Part shown: positions 31,110-42,500 of the stretch, piece by piece
Layout of the letters: every line of letters begins with the position of its first letter
How positions within the stretch are numbered: the first letter of the stretch is position 1
DNA from: Closterium sp. Naga37s-1
Lineage: Eukaryota > Streptophyta > Zygnematophyceae > Desmidiales > Closteriaceae
DNA length: 64,000 nt
Assembly (NCBI GenBank): GCA_947471745.1
Contig: CANJKZ010000078.1
Coordinates: 3,476,501 to 3,540,500, forward strand
Reading direction: 5' to 3'
Made by a program: the position numbers and the translations under genes
Notes under the pieces: model-generated
Databases searched by the model: none
Told to the model about the DNA's origin: nothing
What the model saw: only the letters and a program-made list of their open reading frames with translations

Positions 31110-32770
31110 CGAACGGCAACGAATTGGCGGAGGAAGGGCTGAAACCGAGGTCAGCAAGCGTGGAGCGAAGAGTATTGTGCCACTCACGAGGCGCCTGGTT
31201 GAGATTGTAGACTGGTCGTCTTAGGCTCCACTGGGTCCCATGCAGGAAAGTGCCAGATAGCACAACCATATCTCACCGTGCAGGTGGCCTTGCTGAACGG
31301 CAGTGGAGAAGTCCAATTTCTGTAGCTCGTAGTCTTTGCAACTTGAATTAACACCTGATGAGTAGTAATATTTGGGGTCGGGGAGAAGGTCTAGAAGAAT
31401 TCTACTCCCTCACGCTGACTGAAGCCTCTAGCCACATAGCGCGCCTTGAAGACAGGTGGCGATCCAGGCGGCCACTTCACCTTGAAGATCCACATGCCAT
31501 CGACTATGTTTGACCCGGGAGGGGGAACTGCATCGACGTGGATCTCCAAGACGCCATCTCTGAGCCCATGGCCGCTTTCCACTAAGAGGCCCACTGCCTT
31601 GATACTGCCTCACAATACGTGCGAGGAGTCGGTATATCAAGGGCATCGGGCTCTCCCTCAGGGGCTAGCAGCATGGCACAAAGATGGGGAGAAACGGTTT
31701 CCAGGAACTCCAGCTCAAACTGCCTGTCCTTTAGGACATCAAAGCCAAGAGCAAACTCCGCCCCGGCGGACAAAGGACATGCATACACAACACGGGTGCC
31801 ATTGTCAAGGCGGCGGGTGGCGGCGAAGTCAGAGACAGCGGCAACAAGAGCCGAGACAGACGATGGAGGGGCGGTAGTGTCCGTGACAAGAGAGGCAAGA
31901 ACACGTGAGACAACTGGACGAGCAGTGCGGTAGTAGTCAGTGATAATGTGAGAGGAGGCTGTAAGGGACAACACAGGAGGAGACGGGGGAACAAACTAAG
32001 GTGGAGAATGAGGAGGACTAGACCGAAGCAAGACAGAGTGGGGGTCATGAAAAGGAGACGAGGGACAAGCACGAGGGGGACAACAAGTGGACTAAGTGTG
32101 CAGGACGACAGGAGGAGGGGACTGTGACTGAGGAGGAGAGAAGATAGCCAGGACGAGTCCAGAGGGGGAAGACCGTATATGGTAGGAGGTGGTGAACGAT
32201 CCGTAGGGGAGGAAGGGAGACCAAGGGCCCGGAGGCCACTCACGAGTGAGAACAACTGCTGCAAAAGTGACGGCTACGGCGTCTGCTTCTGCTACTACTC
32301 CTGCTGCTGCTGTTGCTGCTCGAGCTCGTGCCTCTCCTGTGCCAACCTCTCCTGCTCCTCGTGCTCAAGCCGACAAAGAGCCTAATGACACGTTGGGTAG
32401 AGGTGGGGAGGTGGAGTAGGCACCGTAGTAGCTGTGCCTCCAGCTCCAGCCCCCTCAGAACTAGCACCTCCAGTGCTAGCACCTACAGCTCCAGCACCCC
32501 AAAACTAGCACCTCCAGTGCTAGCACCTCCAGCTCCAGCACCCCCAGAAGTGACACCTCTAGTGCCTGAACCCCCAGTTCTAGCACCCCCAGAATTAGCA
32601 ACTCCAGTGCCCGCACCCCTAGCTCCAGCACCCTCAAAACCAGCACCTCCAGTGTGTGTGCCTCCAGCACCGACACTCCCAGAGTCCACTGCAACCTGTG
32701 GCGGTAGTGCTGAAGGCTGTTGTGGTGACTGTGAGGACGACTCTGGGGAAGGAGATGACACCTGACATGT
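31110..32770 (-). mobile_element. Copia fossil G (linker and RT region)
   Basis: Minus strand. From right to left: a linker rich in GAGGASTGG-like units (about 32.4-32.76 kb), a Ser/Pro-rich part, a block with RVLASLVTDTTAPP and FALGFDVLKDRQFELEFLE (the pre-RT region of this copia group), then RT pieces GMWIFKVKWPPGSPPVFKA and WSLRRPVYNLNQAPREWH. It is old, truncated at both ends and has many breaks. No LTR of its own is seen. Confidence 0.78.
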
Positions 32771-33760
32771 TACTCTACCGCTCTATAAGGAAGCATCATA
32801 CTTCTTATCATAGTGCTGTCCACCGCAGAGAGAGCAGCATAGCAAAGGGTAGTGGATCAGCAGAGTCTCGCTCTGATCCAGTGGGTTGGTCATGGCCTGC
32901 CTCCAACATCGATTATGATCCTCAGGATGAGGATAAACCAACCCCTTAACCGTATCTGTGTCAGCTCCCGTCACAGGGTGGAGGGCGCGATGGAAGCACT
33001 TTCCCTCCAAGAATGCCGTATGCTGCTTGATCTTCAAATTATACACCGCCAGGCATTCTTTCAGGAGATCGGGTGAGATGTAAGCAGGAATATGCTATTG
33101 CATGCAGGTTAGCATACTTCTCTGTCAAGAATTCTGAATCATCCGTGAACTGTCAGGTGAGCGTGAGCGTGACGGATGATCTCAATGCCGTCTTCAAGCG
33201 GAAGTGACAACTGTAGACGGCATTACTTGGTCTTCGCAACGAAGGCCGGCTGCAAGGACTGGATCTTGGTAGCGTCAGCAGCCCCTGGCAAAAGAGCAGA
33301 GGACCAGATATGCTTCAGCAACATCCGCACCGTCGAAATCACCAAGCCCAGCTCATGCTGCAAAAAGAACGGTACGAGAGAATCGCTGTGAAGCGCAACC
33401 GCGCAAGTACTTCGCTTGTGAAATCCAGCTCCAATTCTTCATCCGAATCGTCGTCAATGAAGTCGTCATCTTGACGCTTTGTCGCAGCAGCTTTGTAAGC
33501 GATGGAAAGACCTGAACCACCAGCCGACTGGTTAGTAACCTTACCAGAACTCAAGTCATCACCTTGTTTCTCGTCCACCTTCCCCAGTGCAGGATCAGCA
33601 GGAGGAGCAGGGGGGTCAGATCCCTCAAGCATGTCAATGGGAGACTTCTTGCCGGCCTTGGGAGGCATGGTGCTATGATGATGAGGAGGCAACGATGGGG
33701 TTGAAAAGCTCCAAAGAGAGAAGGTTGCGAAAGCCAATGACTACGCTACTTGTCTTGGTA
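32771..33760 (-). pseudogene. Unidentified decayed coding remnants
   Basis: Two minus-strand stretches look like protein. One (about 33370-33668) starts MPPKAGKKSPIDMLEGSDPP and is acidic at the end (DDDFIDDDSDEELELDF). The other (about 32783-33046) reads MYNLKIKQHTAFLEGKCFHR, then YPHPEDHNRCWRQAM, and ends CCSLCGGQHYDKKYD, a short Cys/His motif reminiscent of a zinc knuckle. Together they may be the gag-like first ORF of a retroelement, but I cannot assign a family. It lies between copia G and copia E. Confidence 0.4.
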
Positions 33761-34126
33761 CCAAGTTTATGTAGATGTTAGACCCCGGTGACCATTGTTC
33801 TTGCTTAAGGTGATGAGAAACCGAGGTGATAGCCTCGGGGCCATGCCTTGGGAAAATCGTTTCAATAAACGTAGCTTGCTATGTAAATCTAGTCGATGAC
33901 ATGTGGCTTATTAAGATACTTGGTAATAAAGCCGTGAAGCGCGATGTAATCCCAAGGGATGTCCCCGTGGCATCCATAATGTGTGCCTTGATAACGGGTG
34001 ATGCAGTGTCGACAATGTCGACATAAGAGCCGTATCCCCCGATAGCTTGAAGTAAGACGAAATTAACGAAGCGAGATGATGAGGGATCTTTACGACTTGA
34101 CAAGTTGAAAATCCGCAACAACATCC
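33761..34126. other. Left flank of copia E
   Basis: The minus strand at about 33879-34124 is open and moderately protein-like (DPSSSRFVNFVLLQAIGGYG...), with no recognised domain. It ends at the target duplication CATCC of copia E and would originally have continued at 48132. Confidence 0.4.
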
Positions 34127-34265
34127 TGTCAAAACAAATTTATATGTTGTTAGTTCTGCTAGGCTATAGTGAGGTGCTCAGTATAGAGTACAACCCCAAT
34201 TAGGGTTTCATACTTGTATCTCCTCATTGCTAGTCCAACCTCATTCATGTCTTCCTATTCTAACA
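34127..34265 (+). repeat. 5' LTR of copia E
   Basis: 139 bp, TGTCAAAAC...TTCTAACA, followed by the primer site at 34266. Confidence 0.93.
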
Positions 34266-34299
34266 TGGTATAAGAGCATGATCGTTCCTAGGGCCCACC

Positions 34300-35535
34300 G
34301 AACGTTCCGCCCTGCCCTGCCCGTAAAATGTTTTGGCCCTGCCCTTAGGCCCGCGCGCAGCCCTGCGCTGCAGCCCGCGCGCTGCGCTGCCCTGCCCTTA
34401 GGCCCGCACGCCGCCCTGCCCTGCAGCCGCGCTCGCCTCTGCAGCCCGCGCTCGCCTCTGCAGCCCTCACTCGCCCCTGCAGCCGCGCACGCCCCTGCTG
34501 CCCGCGCTCGCCCCTGCAGCCGCGCTCGCCCCTGCAGCCCGCACTCGCCCCTGCAGCCCGCGCTCGCCCCTGCAGCCCGCGCTCGCCCCTGCAGCCGCGC
34601 TCGCCCCTGCAGCCCGCGCTCGCCCCTGCAGCCCGCGCTCGCCCTTGCAGCCGCGCTCGCCCCTACAGCCTGCGCTCGCCCCTGCAGCCCACGCTCGCCC
34701 CTGCAGCCTGCGCTTGCCCCTGCAGCCACGCTCGCCTCTGTAGCCTGCGCTCGCCCCTGCAGCCGCGCTCGCCCCTGCAGCCTGCGCTCGCCCCTGCAAC
34801 CCTGCTCGCCCCTGCAGCCCGTGCTCGCCCCTGCAGCCCGCGCTCGCCCCTGCAGCCCGCGCTCGCCCCTGCAGCCACGCTCGCCCCTACAGCCTGCGCT
34901 CGCCCCTGCTGCCCGGGCTCGCCCCTGCTGCCCGCGCTCACCCCTGCAGCCCGCGCTCGCCCCTGCAGCCGCACTCGCCTCTGCAGCTTGCGCTCGCCCC
35001 TGCAGCCGCGCTCGCCCCTGCAGCCTGTGCTCGCCCCTGCAGCCGCACTCGCCCCTGCAGCCCGCGCTCGCCCCTGCAGCCGCGCTCGCCTCTGCAGCCC
35101 GTGCTCGCCCCTGCAGCCGCGCTCGCCCCTGCAGCCTGTGCTAGCCCCTGCAGCCCGCGCTCGCCCCTGCAGCCGTGCTCGCCCCTACAGCCCACGCTCG
35201 CCCCTGCAGCCGCCCTCGCCCCTGCAGCCCGCGCTCGCCCCTGCAGCCCGCGCTCGCCCCTGCAGCCCGCACTCGCCCCTGCAGCCCGCGCTTGACCCTG
35301 CAGCCCGCCCTGCCCTTAGGCCTGCGCGCTGCCCTGCCCTGCAGCGCGCGAGCTGCGCTGCCCTGCCCTTAGGCCCGCGAGCCGCCCGGCCCTGCAGCCC
35401 GCGCGCTGCGCTGCCCTGCCCTTAGGCCCGCGCGCCGCCCTGCCCTTAGGCCCGCACGCCGCTGTGCCCGTAGGCCCATGCGCCACCCTGCCCTTAGGCC
35501 CGCGCGCCGCCCTGCCCTTAGGCTCACTGCTGTGC
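34300..35535. repeat. GC-rich minisatellite in the copia E leader (about 1.2 kb)
   Basis: Dozens of units built on CTGCAGCCCGCGCTCGCCC (about 20 bp) with small variations, flanked by CCCTTAGGCCCGCGCGCCG units. Several frames stay open throughout, giving Pro/Ala/Arg-rich or Gly/Ala/Arg-rich artefacts. Position is between primer site and gag, as in A, B, F and L. Confidence 0.92.
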
Positions 35536-35539
35536 TGCT

Positions 35540-37560
35540 GCCACCTAAGCTGCTGCTGCCGCCTGCGCTACTGCTGCCACCTGCACTGCTGCTGCCATCT
35601 GAGCCGCTGCTACTGACTGTCATGGCCACTATCATGGTCGTAGCAGCGTCTAGGGGTGGAAAGCAGCAGCCACTGCCTCACCCGGACACTCCATCGCCGC
35701 AGCAGCTTCGTGAGTGGGTTATTCAGCGAGGTCGCTCTGGTCTTGGAGCTTGGGATTACTTGCGTGCGGGCGGTATTGGACAGCAGCGGCAGTCTCGTAG
35801 CCAGGAGACTCTCTCGCCACAGCAGCTTCGTGAGTGGGTTATTCAGCGAGGTCGTCCTGGTGGTGGAGGATATGTTTCTGGAGGTACTCGACAACAGCGG
35901 CAGCAGAGTCAGCCGGAGACCCCCTCGCCGCCGCAGCCTCGGGAGTGGTTTTCTCAGCGATGCGTCTCTAGTAGTGTCGGTGCTGCTGCTCTAGGTACTG
36001 GTGAGTCTGCTTCCGCTCTAGGTGCTAGTGCGTTTGCTGCCACAGGTGCTAGTGAGTCTGCTGCCTCAGCTGACGCCTTGCACACTTTCACACCTGACTC
36101 TGGCGTGTCTCGTTGCTTCTTTCGCGATTGCACAACAGTCACACCACTTGCTGCACCTGTCCCAGTCTCACTGGCTGACCCCTCTGGGGGCCCCGTCGTC
36201 ACCCAAGCCTCAACTGTCCTCTCGTGTCCGGTAGTCCCCTCCGGCTCTCTTTCAGGCCTCCACCTTCCCTCATTCTTGACGAACTTGGTGAGCAACGCAG
36301 TCCTTCAGGATGTTTGGGTTGATACCTTTACCCCTGGAGGGCAGCGTGTGGTGATCTGTACGTGCTCACAGACTGGCCGTCACCTTGCTACGTTCACTCG
36401 ACGACCTGGGTCTAATCTGTACACACTTACCACTGCGTCTACACAGGTGGCTGAGGCAAGTCAGGTGGCTGCGTCGAGTCACGTATCCACGTCTGGTCAG
36501 TTCGATGTGTTGTGCTCGTGTCGGATACTCTCCCACCAGACTCTTATCTGGCACCACAGACTCGGTCACCCCTCTCTACCGTGTCTCCGCAGCATGCACC
36601 CCCGTCTCCTTGTCTCTAGCCTCCCCAGGTCCCTGCCCCCCCTCCCGCGCTCGCCTGCCTTGCCGTGCCTTCCCTGCGTCGAGAGGCGGCAGTGCGCTGC
36701 TCCTCACTCCTCCTCGTTTCCTCCGACAACTGCTCCTCTGTAGACTCTCCACATGGACGTGTGGGGCCCGGCCCCCGTCAGTGGGACGGACCAGGAGCGC
36801 TACTTCCTGCTGGTCGTTGACGACTACACGCGCTACACCACCATCTTCCCCTTGCGCAGCAAGGCGGACGTCAGCGGTGTTTTGATCCCCTGGATCCGCG
36901 CTACTCGTCACCAGCTGCGCGAGCAGTTCCGACGGGACCTTCCAGTCCTGCGTCTGCACTCTGACAGGGGCGGTGAATTCTCTTCCGACCTCCTTGCGGA
37001 GTTATGTCGAGACGAGGGCATCCGCCAGACGTTCACACTTCCGGCCTCTCTGCAGCAAAATGGGATTGCTGAGCGTTGCATTGGCTTGATCATGTAGGTT
37101 GCTCGTACCTCCATGATCCATGCGGCTGCTCCCCATTTTCTATGGCTGTTTGCGGTCCGATACACCGCGCATCAGCTCAACCTCTGGCCCCGTGTCTCTT
37201 TGCCAGAGACCTCGCCTACACTCCGTTGGACGGAGAGGTTGGCGATGTGTCCGCGTTTCGGGTCTGGGGCGCGCTCTCCCTTGTTCGCGATACCACCGCG
37301 AGCAAGCTCTCTCCTCGCACTCTCCGCTGTGCCTTCCTAGGCTTCCCCACCGACGCCCCGCCGTGGCAGTTTTACCACCCTCGCTCGTGTCGCGTCTTCT
37401 CCTCCTTGGACGTCACCTTTGATGAGTCGGTTTGTTTCTATAGGCTCCACCCGCACACGTCCCACCCGGTCCCCCTGGCGCCTCTCTTCATGGAACCAGT
37501 TCCCCCCTCCGGTAGACCCCCTCCCCCCCACAGGGTCCTGCTCCCTCAGGTGTGTTTCAG
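35540..37560 (+). pseudogene. Copia E gag remnant, protease and integrase
   Basis: A reduced gag end with three copies of a SPQQLREWVIQRG-type module (about 35.69-35.96 kb), protease-like FTPDSGVSRCFFRD (near 36.08 kb), the GAG-pre-integrase region with LIWHHRLGHPSLP (near 36.55 kb) and an integrase core with LLVVDDYTRYTTIFPL and HSDRGGEFSSDLL (36.8-37.0 kb). Several breaks. Confidence 0.85.
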
Positions 37561-37800
37561 GTAGACCCACCCCCCTTAGTTGAGTCTTTGGAGATCTCTT
37601 CTGACTCCTCTGGCCCGGCTGAGGGGGGTGACCTTGTCGCTGACGACACGGCAGCCACTTGTCACTCTCCACGCTTGGAGACCCTTCCGGGTTTTCCGCC
37701 TCGACCGTCTTCACCACCTCTTCAGCCTGTAGTTGTGGACATTGGTGCTGCTGGGGGTGGTGACACTGGGGGTGAGGACGCAGGAGGTGCTGGTCCAGCT

Positions 37801-38195
37801 GTGAGGCCGAGATCTACGCTGGGGCTATGGCTGCACAGGAGCTAGGCTGGCTGGCCTACCTGCTGACCGACTTGGGGGAGCGGCCTCGTTTTTCCTCTAG
37901 TTCAGTACGTCGACAACAAGGCCATGCTTGCCTTGTGTCACGAGCAGAGACTGGAGCGCAGAACGAAGCACATTGCTCTTCACTATTTTCTTGCTCGAGA
38001 GCTGCACCAGCGTGGTCAGCTTCGCCTTTCCTTCGTGGCCTCTTGGGCCAACACTGCTGATGTCTTCACCAAGGCCCTCGGGTCTGGTGATCATCAGCGT
38101 TTTTGCACTGCTCTTGGGCTTGTGCCCACCCTGCTTCACCTGCTTGTCTCTTGATCTTGCACTTGTTGTACAATGATATCTATATTTATATATGC
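37801..38195 (+). mobile_element. Displaced copia RNase H segment inside the copia E linker
   Basis: About 0.4 kb containing the end of a copia RNase H (MAAQELGWLAYLLTDLG, RRTKHIALHYFLAREL, NTADVFTKAL) and part of its 3' trailer, with E-type linker sequence (GGTGCTGGAGCT units) on both sides. No LTR or target duplication marks it. Template switching during reverse transcription is a plausible origin. Confidence 0.65.
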
Positions 38196-38321
38196 AGGTT
38201 TGGTCCTAGAGGTGCTGGAGCTGCAGGTCCAAGAGGTGCTCGTACTAGAGGTGCTGGAGCTGCCAGAGCTGGTGGTGCTGCTTGTGCTGAAGGTACTGGA
38301 GCTGGTGGTACTGGAGGTACT

Positions 38322-38452
38322 TGTCAAACTTATATATGCTATAGTCTGTTTAGGCTGTAGTGGGGTAGTTCTTAGAGGGTACAACACTTTGTGTTTCCTA
38401 CTTGTACCCATCTCCTTTTCTAGTTTCATCATTCTTCTCGTTAATTCTCACA
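38322..38452 (+). repeat. 5' LTR of copia F
   Basis: 131 bp, TGTCAAACTT...TTCTCACA, nearly identical to 44785-44915. Confidence 0.93.
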
Positions 38453-38539
38453 TGGTATAGAGCAGGTTCCCTAGTGGGACTGTTTCTTCCTAAGGGCCCA
38501 CCACGTTTTTTTTTTTTTTTACCTGCCCGAAGCGCGCTT

Positions 38540-39430
38540 CGCGCACTGCCCTGACCTACGCCTTCGCGGCCCCTACGCGGCCCCTTAGCGGCTCCTTCGC
38601 GGCCCCTTAGCGGCCCCTTCGCGGCCCCCTAACGGCCCCTTCGCGGCCCCCTACGGCCCCTTCGCGGCCCCTTATCGGCCCCTTCGCGGCCCCCCTAGCG
38701 GCCCCTTCGCGGCCCCTTCACGGCCCCCTTAGCGGCCCCTTCGTGGCCCCCTATCGGCCCCTTATCGGCCCCTTCGCGGCCCCTTCACAGCCCCCTTAGT
38801 GGCCCCTTCGTGGCCCCCTATCGGCCCCTTATCAGCCCCTTCACGGCCCTTTCGCGGCCCCCTAACGGCCCCGTCGCGGCCCCCTACGGCCCCTTCGCGG
38901 CCCCTTATCGGCCCCTTCGCGGCCCCTTAACGGCCCCTTTTTGGCCCCTTCGCGGCCCCTCAGTGGCCCCTACGCGGCGTCGCCCCTGCTAGCGGCGTCG
39001 CCCCTGCCCACGGCGCCGCCCCTGCTAGCGGCGTCGCCCCTGCCCGCGGCGTCGCCCCAGCCCACGGCGTCGCCCCAGCCCGCGGCGTCGCCCCTGCCCA
39101 CGGCGTCGCCCCTGCTCGCGGCGTCGCCCCTGCTCGCGACGTCGCCCCTGCCTGCGGCCTCTCCCCTGCTGAAGTGGCCCCTACTGCCGCAGCCCCTGCT
39201 GACGCGGCACCTGCAGTCGCGCCCCCCCCCCTGCTGGCGCGACACCTACTGCTGCGGCCCCTGCTGTCAAGGCCCGGCCCCGCACCCGCTCCTGGTAAGC
39301 ACCCGAGCCGCCCCGCCGAGCCGCGCCGCCCGGCCGAGCCGCGCCACCCAGCCGAGCCGCGCCGCCCAGCCGAGCCGCGCCGCCCAGCCGAGTCGCGCCG
39401 CTCAGCAGAGCCGCGCCGGCCCCACCGAAC
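38540..39430. repeat. GC-rich minisatellites in the copia F leader
   Basis: Three arrays in a row: GGCCCCTTCGCGGCCCCTTA-type units (about 38540-38985), GCGGCGTCGCCCCTGCC-type units (about 38975-39170), and GAGCCGCGCCGCCCAGCC-type units (about 39305-39425). They lie between primer site and gag. Confidence 0.9.
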
Positions 39431-39530
39431 CGCACTGCCCTACTGAGCAGCACTGCCTTGCACTGCCCTGCTGCTATTGTTTCTACTGCTGCTACTGCTG
39501 CTACTCTTGCTACTGCTCCTATTGCTGCTA

Positions 39531-42500
39531 TGGCTAGTCCTACCGTTCTCACCTTTGATGCTGAGGGACGTCCAATCGATTTTGACGTGTGGGTTGACGA
39601 CCTACAGCTCTTCCTTCAGTGTGATTCTAGGGATGGGGTGTCCCTCTTCGATCACACGTCCGGTGTTTCCACTGCTCCTGCTGCCACTGCTGACAGTACT
39701 GTTCGCTCGCAGTGGACCACTCGTGACGCTGTTGCTCGTCTTGCTGTTCGTAGTCACCTACCGCCTGCTGAGCGCGCGCACTTTGACCAGTACAAGACTG
39801 CTCAGTCTTTGTACGACGCTGTAGTTGCACGCTACTCCTCCCCTGCCACTTCTGCCCTCAGCCGCCTCATGCTACCGTACCTTTTCCCTGACCTTGCTGC
39901 CTTTGCCACTGTTGCTGACCTAGTTGCTCACCTTTGCACTAGTGACGCCCGTTACCGCGCTGCCCTTCCCACTGAGTTCCTTCCCACGAACCCCCCCCCA
40001 TGTACATCACCCTTTACTACCTAGTCACCCGCCTCCCTGACTCTCTCTCTTCAGTCAGGGACCACTTTCTCTCCCTTTGCCCCACCGAGCTGTCTGTCGA
40101 CCTGCTAGAGGAGCGCCTTGCTGCAGCTGAGAAGAGTATCTTAGCTGTTGGTGCTTCTCGCGGCGACCGTCGCACCCCCTTCTTTGAGGGGTGTTCCCCT
40201 GTCCCCCTTCTCCCCTCTGTTGCTTCTGTTGCTGCTGTCGACCTCGTTGGCACTGAGGAGGTCGGCACTGCGTCTGCCTCTAGTGGGAGACGCCGCACCA
40301 GCAAGGGCAAGTGGAGCAAGGGTGGTGGAGGGGGCGGCGGGGGAAGCAGTGGAGGAGGTGGAGGTGGCGGAGGAGGTGGAGGTGGTGGTGGGGGTGGTAC
40401 CGGGAGTGGGGGTGTCAGTGGCGGCGGTGGAGGTCGTGGCGGCGGTGGCGGAGGAGGTGGAGGCAACGGCAGCGGTGGTGGAGGTAGCGGAGGAGGTGGT
40501 GCTGGTCGAGGTGCAGCCGCGCAGCGTGGAGGCTTTGGTGGCAGCCAGCGCCAGCAGCAGCTGCGCACCCGTGAGACACCGTCGGTTCAGCAGCTTCGTG
40601 AGTGGTACGCTGGGCGTGGGTGGACTGGGGGTGCAGGTCCCTGCACTTACGTTCTTCGCACCGGCACTCGTAGTGGGGAGGTGTGTGGGCTCCCACACAC
40701 CACGCAGCGCTGCTTCGGTCGCTTAACTGACGCTTGGCGTACCCAGTTTCTTGACGCCGTTGAGCTTCCTCGTTGGCATGATCTGCTTTTGCAGAATGTG
40801 CCTATCTTTGATGTAGACTTTGATGCTATCCTTGCTGCCATGTATGCTCTTGGTGATAGTGCTGAGGGTGACTGTTACCTGAGTGTCCCGCCCGACCCGG
40901 GCATTGCGGCTGCTGCTCTAGGTGCTAGTGCGGCTGCTGCTCTAGGTGCTAGTGCGTCTGCTGCTCCAGGTACTCGTGCGTCTGCTCCTCCAAGTGCTGG
41001 TGTGTCTACTCTCTCTGGTACTGCACCTACTGAGTCCTTGCACACTTTCACACTTGACTCTGGTGCTTCGTGCTCTTTCTTTAGAGACAGCACCACACTC
41101 ACGCCGCTCAGTCGGCCTGTTGCGGTCTCCCTTGCTGACCCCTCCGGGGGCCCAGTCCTTGCACACTCCTCCACGGATCTACCGTGTCCTGCGGCCCCAT
41201 CGGGCTTGCTGTCGGGACTCCACCTCCCCTCGTTTTCTACAAACTTGGTGAGTGGAGCTGACCTCCAGGACGCGTGGGTTGACCAGTTCACCCCTGGAGG
41301 TCAGCGTGTGACCCACTGCACTTGCTCTCGGACGGGCCGCCACCTGGCCACGTTCACCCGTCGGCCAGGGTCGAGTCTGTACACACTGACTACTACGCCT
41401 CCTCCGGTCCCTGTGTCTGGTCAGGTAGCTGCGTCCAGTCAGGTGTTTGCTGCCGCGTTCAGGTCTAGTCCTGCGTCTGCCCCTTGCTCGTGTCGTCCTC
41501 TGGCGCACGAGACTCTCCTTTGGCACCACCGCCTTGGTCACCCCTCCCTGCCTCGTCTTCGAGGTATGGCCTCCCGTGCTCTTGTCTCTGGACTCCCCAG
41601 GTCCCTCCCTCCCCTTCCTCCGGGGCCTGCCCCCACCTGTGTTCCTTGTGTCGAGGGCTGGCAGCGCGCTGCTCCTCACTCCTCCTCGTTCCCTCCGACT
41701 GAGGCCCCTCTGCAGACTCTTCACATGGACGTGTGGGGCCCAGCCCGCGTCTGTGGATAGGGTCACGAGCGTTACTTCCTGCTGGTCGTTGACGACTACT
41801 CGCGTTTCACCACAGTCTTCCCCTTGCGCAGCAAGGGTGAGGTCCCTGAGGTATTGATCGACTGGATCGGTGGTGCTCGTCGCCAGCTTAGTGAGAGTTT
41901 TGGCTCAGACCTTCCTGTTCTGCGTCTGCACTCAGACAGAGGCGGGGAGTTTTCCTCCGACCTCCTGAGAGCCTTCTGTCGTTCTGAGGGCATCCGCCAG
42001 ACGTTCACGCTTCCGGCCTCCCCGCAGCAAAATGGGATTGCTGAGCGCCGCATTGGCATGGTCATGGACGTCGCTCGTACGTCCATGATCCATGCGGCTG
42101 CTCCCCATTTTCTGTGGCCGTTCGCGGTTCAGTACGCTGCGCATCAGATCAACCTTCAGCCTTGTGTCTCCTTGCCGGAGACCACACCTACTCTGCAGTG
42201 GACGGGGAAGGTTGGCGATGCGTGCGCGTTCCGTGTCTGGGGATCTCGAGCTTTTGTCCGCGATACTACTGCGGACAAGCTGTCCTCCCGTGCCGTTCCC
42301 TGTGTCTTCCTTGGCTTCCCTCCTGATGCACCCAGGTGGCATTTCTACCACCCCACCTCGCGTCGTGTTCTGTCCTCTCAGGACGTCACGTTTGACGAGT
42401 CGGTGTCGTACTACCGTCTTTTTCCCTACCGCACTGCCTCTCCCCCCCCCCCCGCCACTCTTCCTCGCACCAGGTACTCCCCTGGTAGACCCCCTCCCCC

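Noticed and set aside
34227-35425. Long open frames over the E leader, looking like Ala/Pro/Cys/Arg repeat proteins
   Set aside because: Every frame stays open because the 20-bp unit lacks stops. The position between primer site and gag shows it is the leader minisatellite.
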